From: Eumeta japonica
Lineage: Eukaryota > Arthropoda > Insecta > Lepidoptera > Psychidae
Direction: 5' to 3'
Assembly: GCA_005406025.1 (NCBI GenBank)
Contig: BGZK01001372.1
Coordinates: 100,368-164,367 of the forward strand
Length of the DNA: 64,000 nucleotides
Within the stretch, counting starts at the first letter, position 1; every line of letters starts with the position of its first letter. Below, piece after piece: positions 63,101-64,000 of the stretch. The notes under the pieces are model-generated. The model worked only from the letters and a program-made list of their open reading frames with translations. It searched no databases and was not told where the DNA came from. Both the position numbers and the translations under genes were made by a program.

Positions 63101-64000
63101 TCGCTTTGAGTCGCGCTTGGCCGTACATTGTTTCGTCACGACCAACAAATACATGACACGTACGCAGTCATGAGGTCCGGGACGATTTTCCAAAATCAAT
63201 AACGAATCAAAGTCATAACGGAATCAAATAGCATGGTAGAGGTATCAGGAACAATGCAGGCGTTTTGAAATCGATTTCGATCGTGCCTCGCCCCCATGGC
63301 TCGGTTACATTCTTTCCGTAAGTTGTTACGAGGTTCGATGACACGTTGAAACTTTTTGTTTTCTAAATTGATATATGAATATACACTTTTACGTCGTAGT
63401 CGATATTCGTTGTTAATATCACTAATATCACACATTCAATATTTTAATAAGGACTTAAAACCATTATCATATTTTGACGTTATGTGCTATTAGAAAAAGG
63501 TAAAATGGAACAAGAGAGAAACAGATTATTAAATTAATTAACTACTTTTTAAGTATTAATTATGTCGGATGTGAATACGTATGCAATATTGTTTTATTGA
63601 TATTGTTTTAGTTGAAATTATCTACCATCAAAAATGTATTTATTCATTCATTATTCCCAACGATGAACACGACCAGTGAAGATAATGTACGAGGCGAATT
63701 CGGAGCGCGGGGACACGCCCAGTTCCATTAGCGACCCCGCCGCGAGAGTGGGCTCCGTCACAAAACGACTCCGAGGATACAGCGGGGAACCGTATGTATG
63801 TATTTCACGAATCGTGCACACGGAGACACGGCTTTTACGATGACGTTGACGAAGTGGGTACGAAAACGGAACGCGCCTAATCGATTTTTTTTATTATTAT
63901 TATCTATAAATTAAATAGAAATTATTAATATTTTATTGCTAGTTATGAAATTAAAAAGCTTTGTAAAGCTTATCTTTTTAAGCCGGCATTTCGGGGGTAT
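60192..64000. other. Intronic DNA to the end of the window
   Basis: No certain exon is present. A CT/GT-rich microsatellite-like tract lies near 61500-61580, a GC-rich islet with CCACGTGACC near 62180-62280, and a GC-rich open stretch with exon-like borders near 63677-63791, which is treated as a finding. The remainder is AT-rich with no recognised feature. Confidence 0.5.

Noticed and set aside
1..64000. CRISPR arrays, operons, phage or toxin-antitoxin systems
   Set aside because: No regularly spaced repeats and no bacterial-type genes or ribosome binding sites. The window is clearly eukaryotic.

Overview
This is an AT-rich eukaryotic window that is almost entirely non-coding, most likely part of an insect, and specifically lepidopteran, genome. 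The clues are the texture of the interspersed repeats (a mariner transposase relic, short hAT-like and Harbinger-like elements, 'TTCGCCCGCGTGG'-type and 'CATCGGTCTA..TTTTTGCGTGA' non-LTR tails) and scattered short GC-rich islets in AT-rich DNA. The assignment rests on family resemblance by eye, not on a database match. No bacterial gene, operon, CRISPR array or phage module is present. Nearly all open frames are chance frames of the length expected in this much AT-rich DNA.

Only one piece of host coding sequence can be defended: a 79-base internal exon at 56825-56903 on the plus strand. It encodes the first four cysteines of an EGF-like domain between a good 3' splice site and a good GTAAGT 5' splice site. 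Everything upstream (about 56.8 kb) and downstream (about 7.1 kb) looks like intron of that gene or of its neighbours, so the window is best read as very long introns around one small exon. The parent gene cannot be named from 25 residues, but it should be a secreted or membrane-anchored EGF-repeat protein.

The rest is a repeat landscape. A three-copy family of about 0.5 kb lies at 12918-13380 (minus), 32278-32751 (plus) and 50062-50580 (plus). All copies share a head and a tail, and one has a different middle module. A decayed mariner DD34D transposase spans 51436-52472. Four short terminal-inverted-repeat elements have matching target duplications: hAT-like at 41058-41295 and 59674-59886, Harbinger-like at 48672-48846, and a TA-flanked element at 57208-57436. 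A further hAT-like element (59895-60191) abuts the duplication of its neighbour. A 1.6 kb stretch bounded by CACTGAAAAAAA termini (6135-7761) contains a truncated U2 snRNA pseudogene (7225-7335). A tRNA-headed SINE-like block lies at about 5685-5885.

Unexplained structure worth checking includes two overlapping perfect hairpins with the same TTAG loop (55151-55212), a run of hairpins at 33.8-34.1 kb, a tandem pair of 18-bp perfect palindromes that differ by matched changes (30650-30714), repeated TGCGCCGGCGCAG-like dyads, and several CTCF-like motifs. No new multi-gene biological system is visible.
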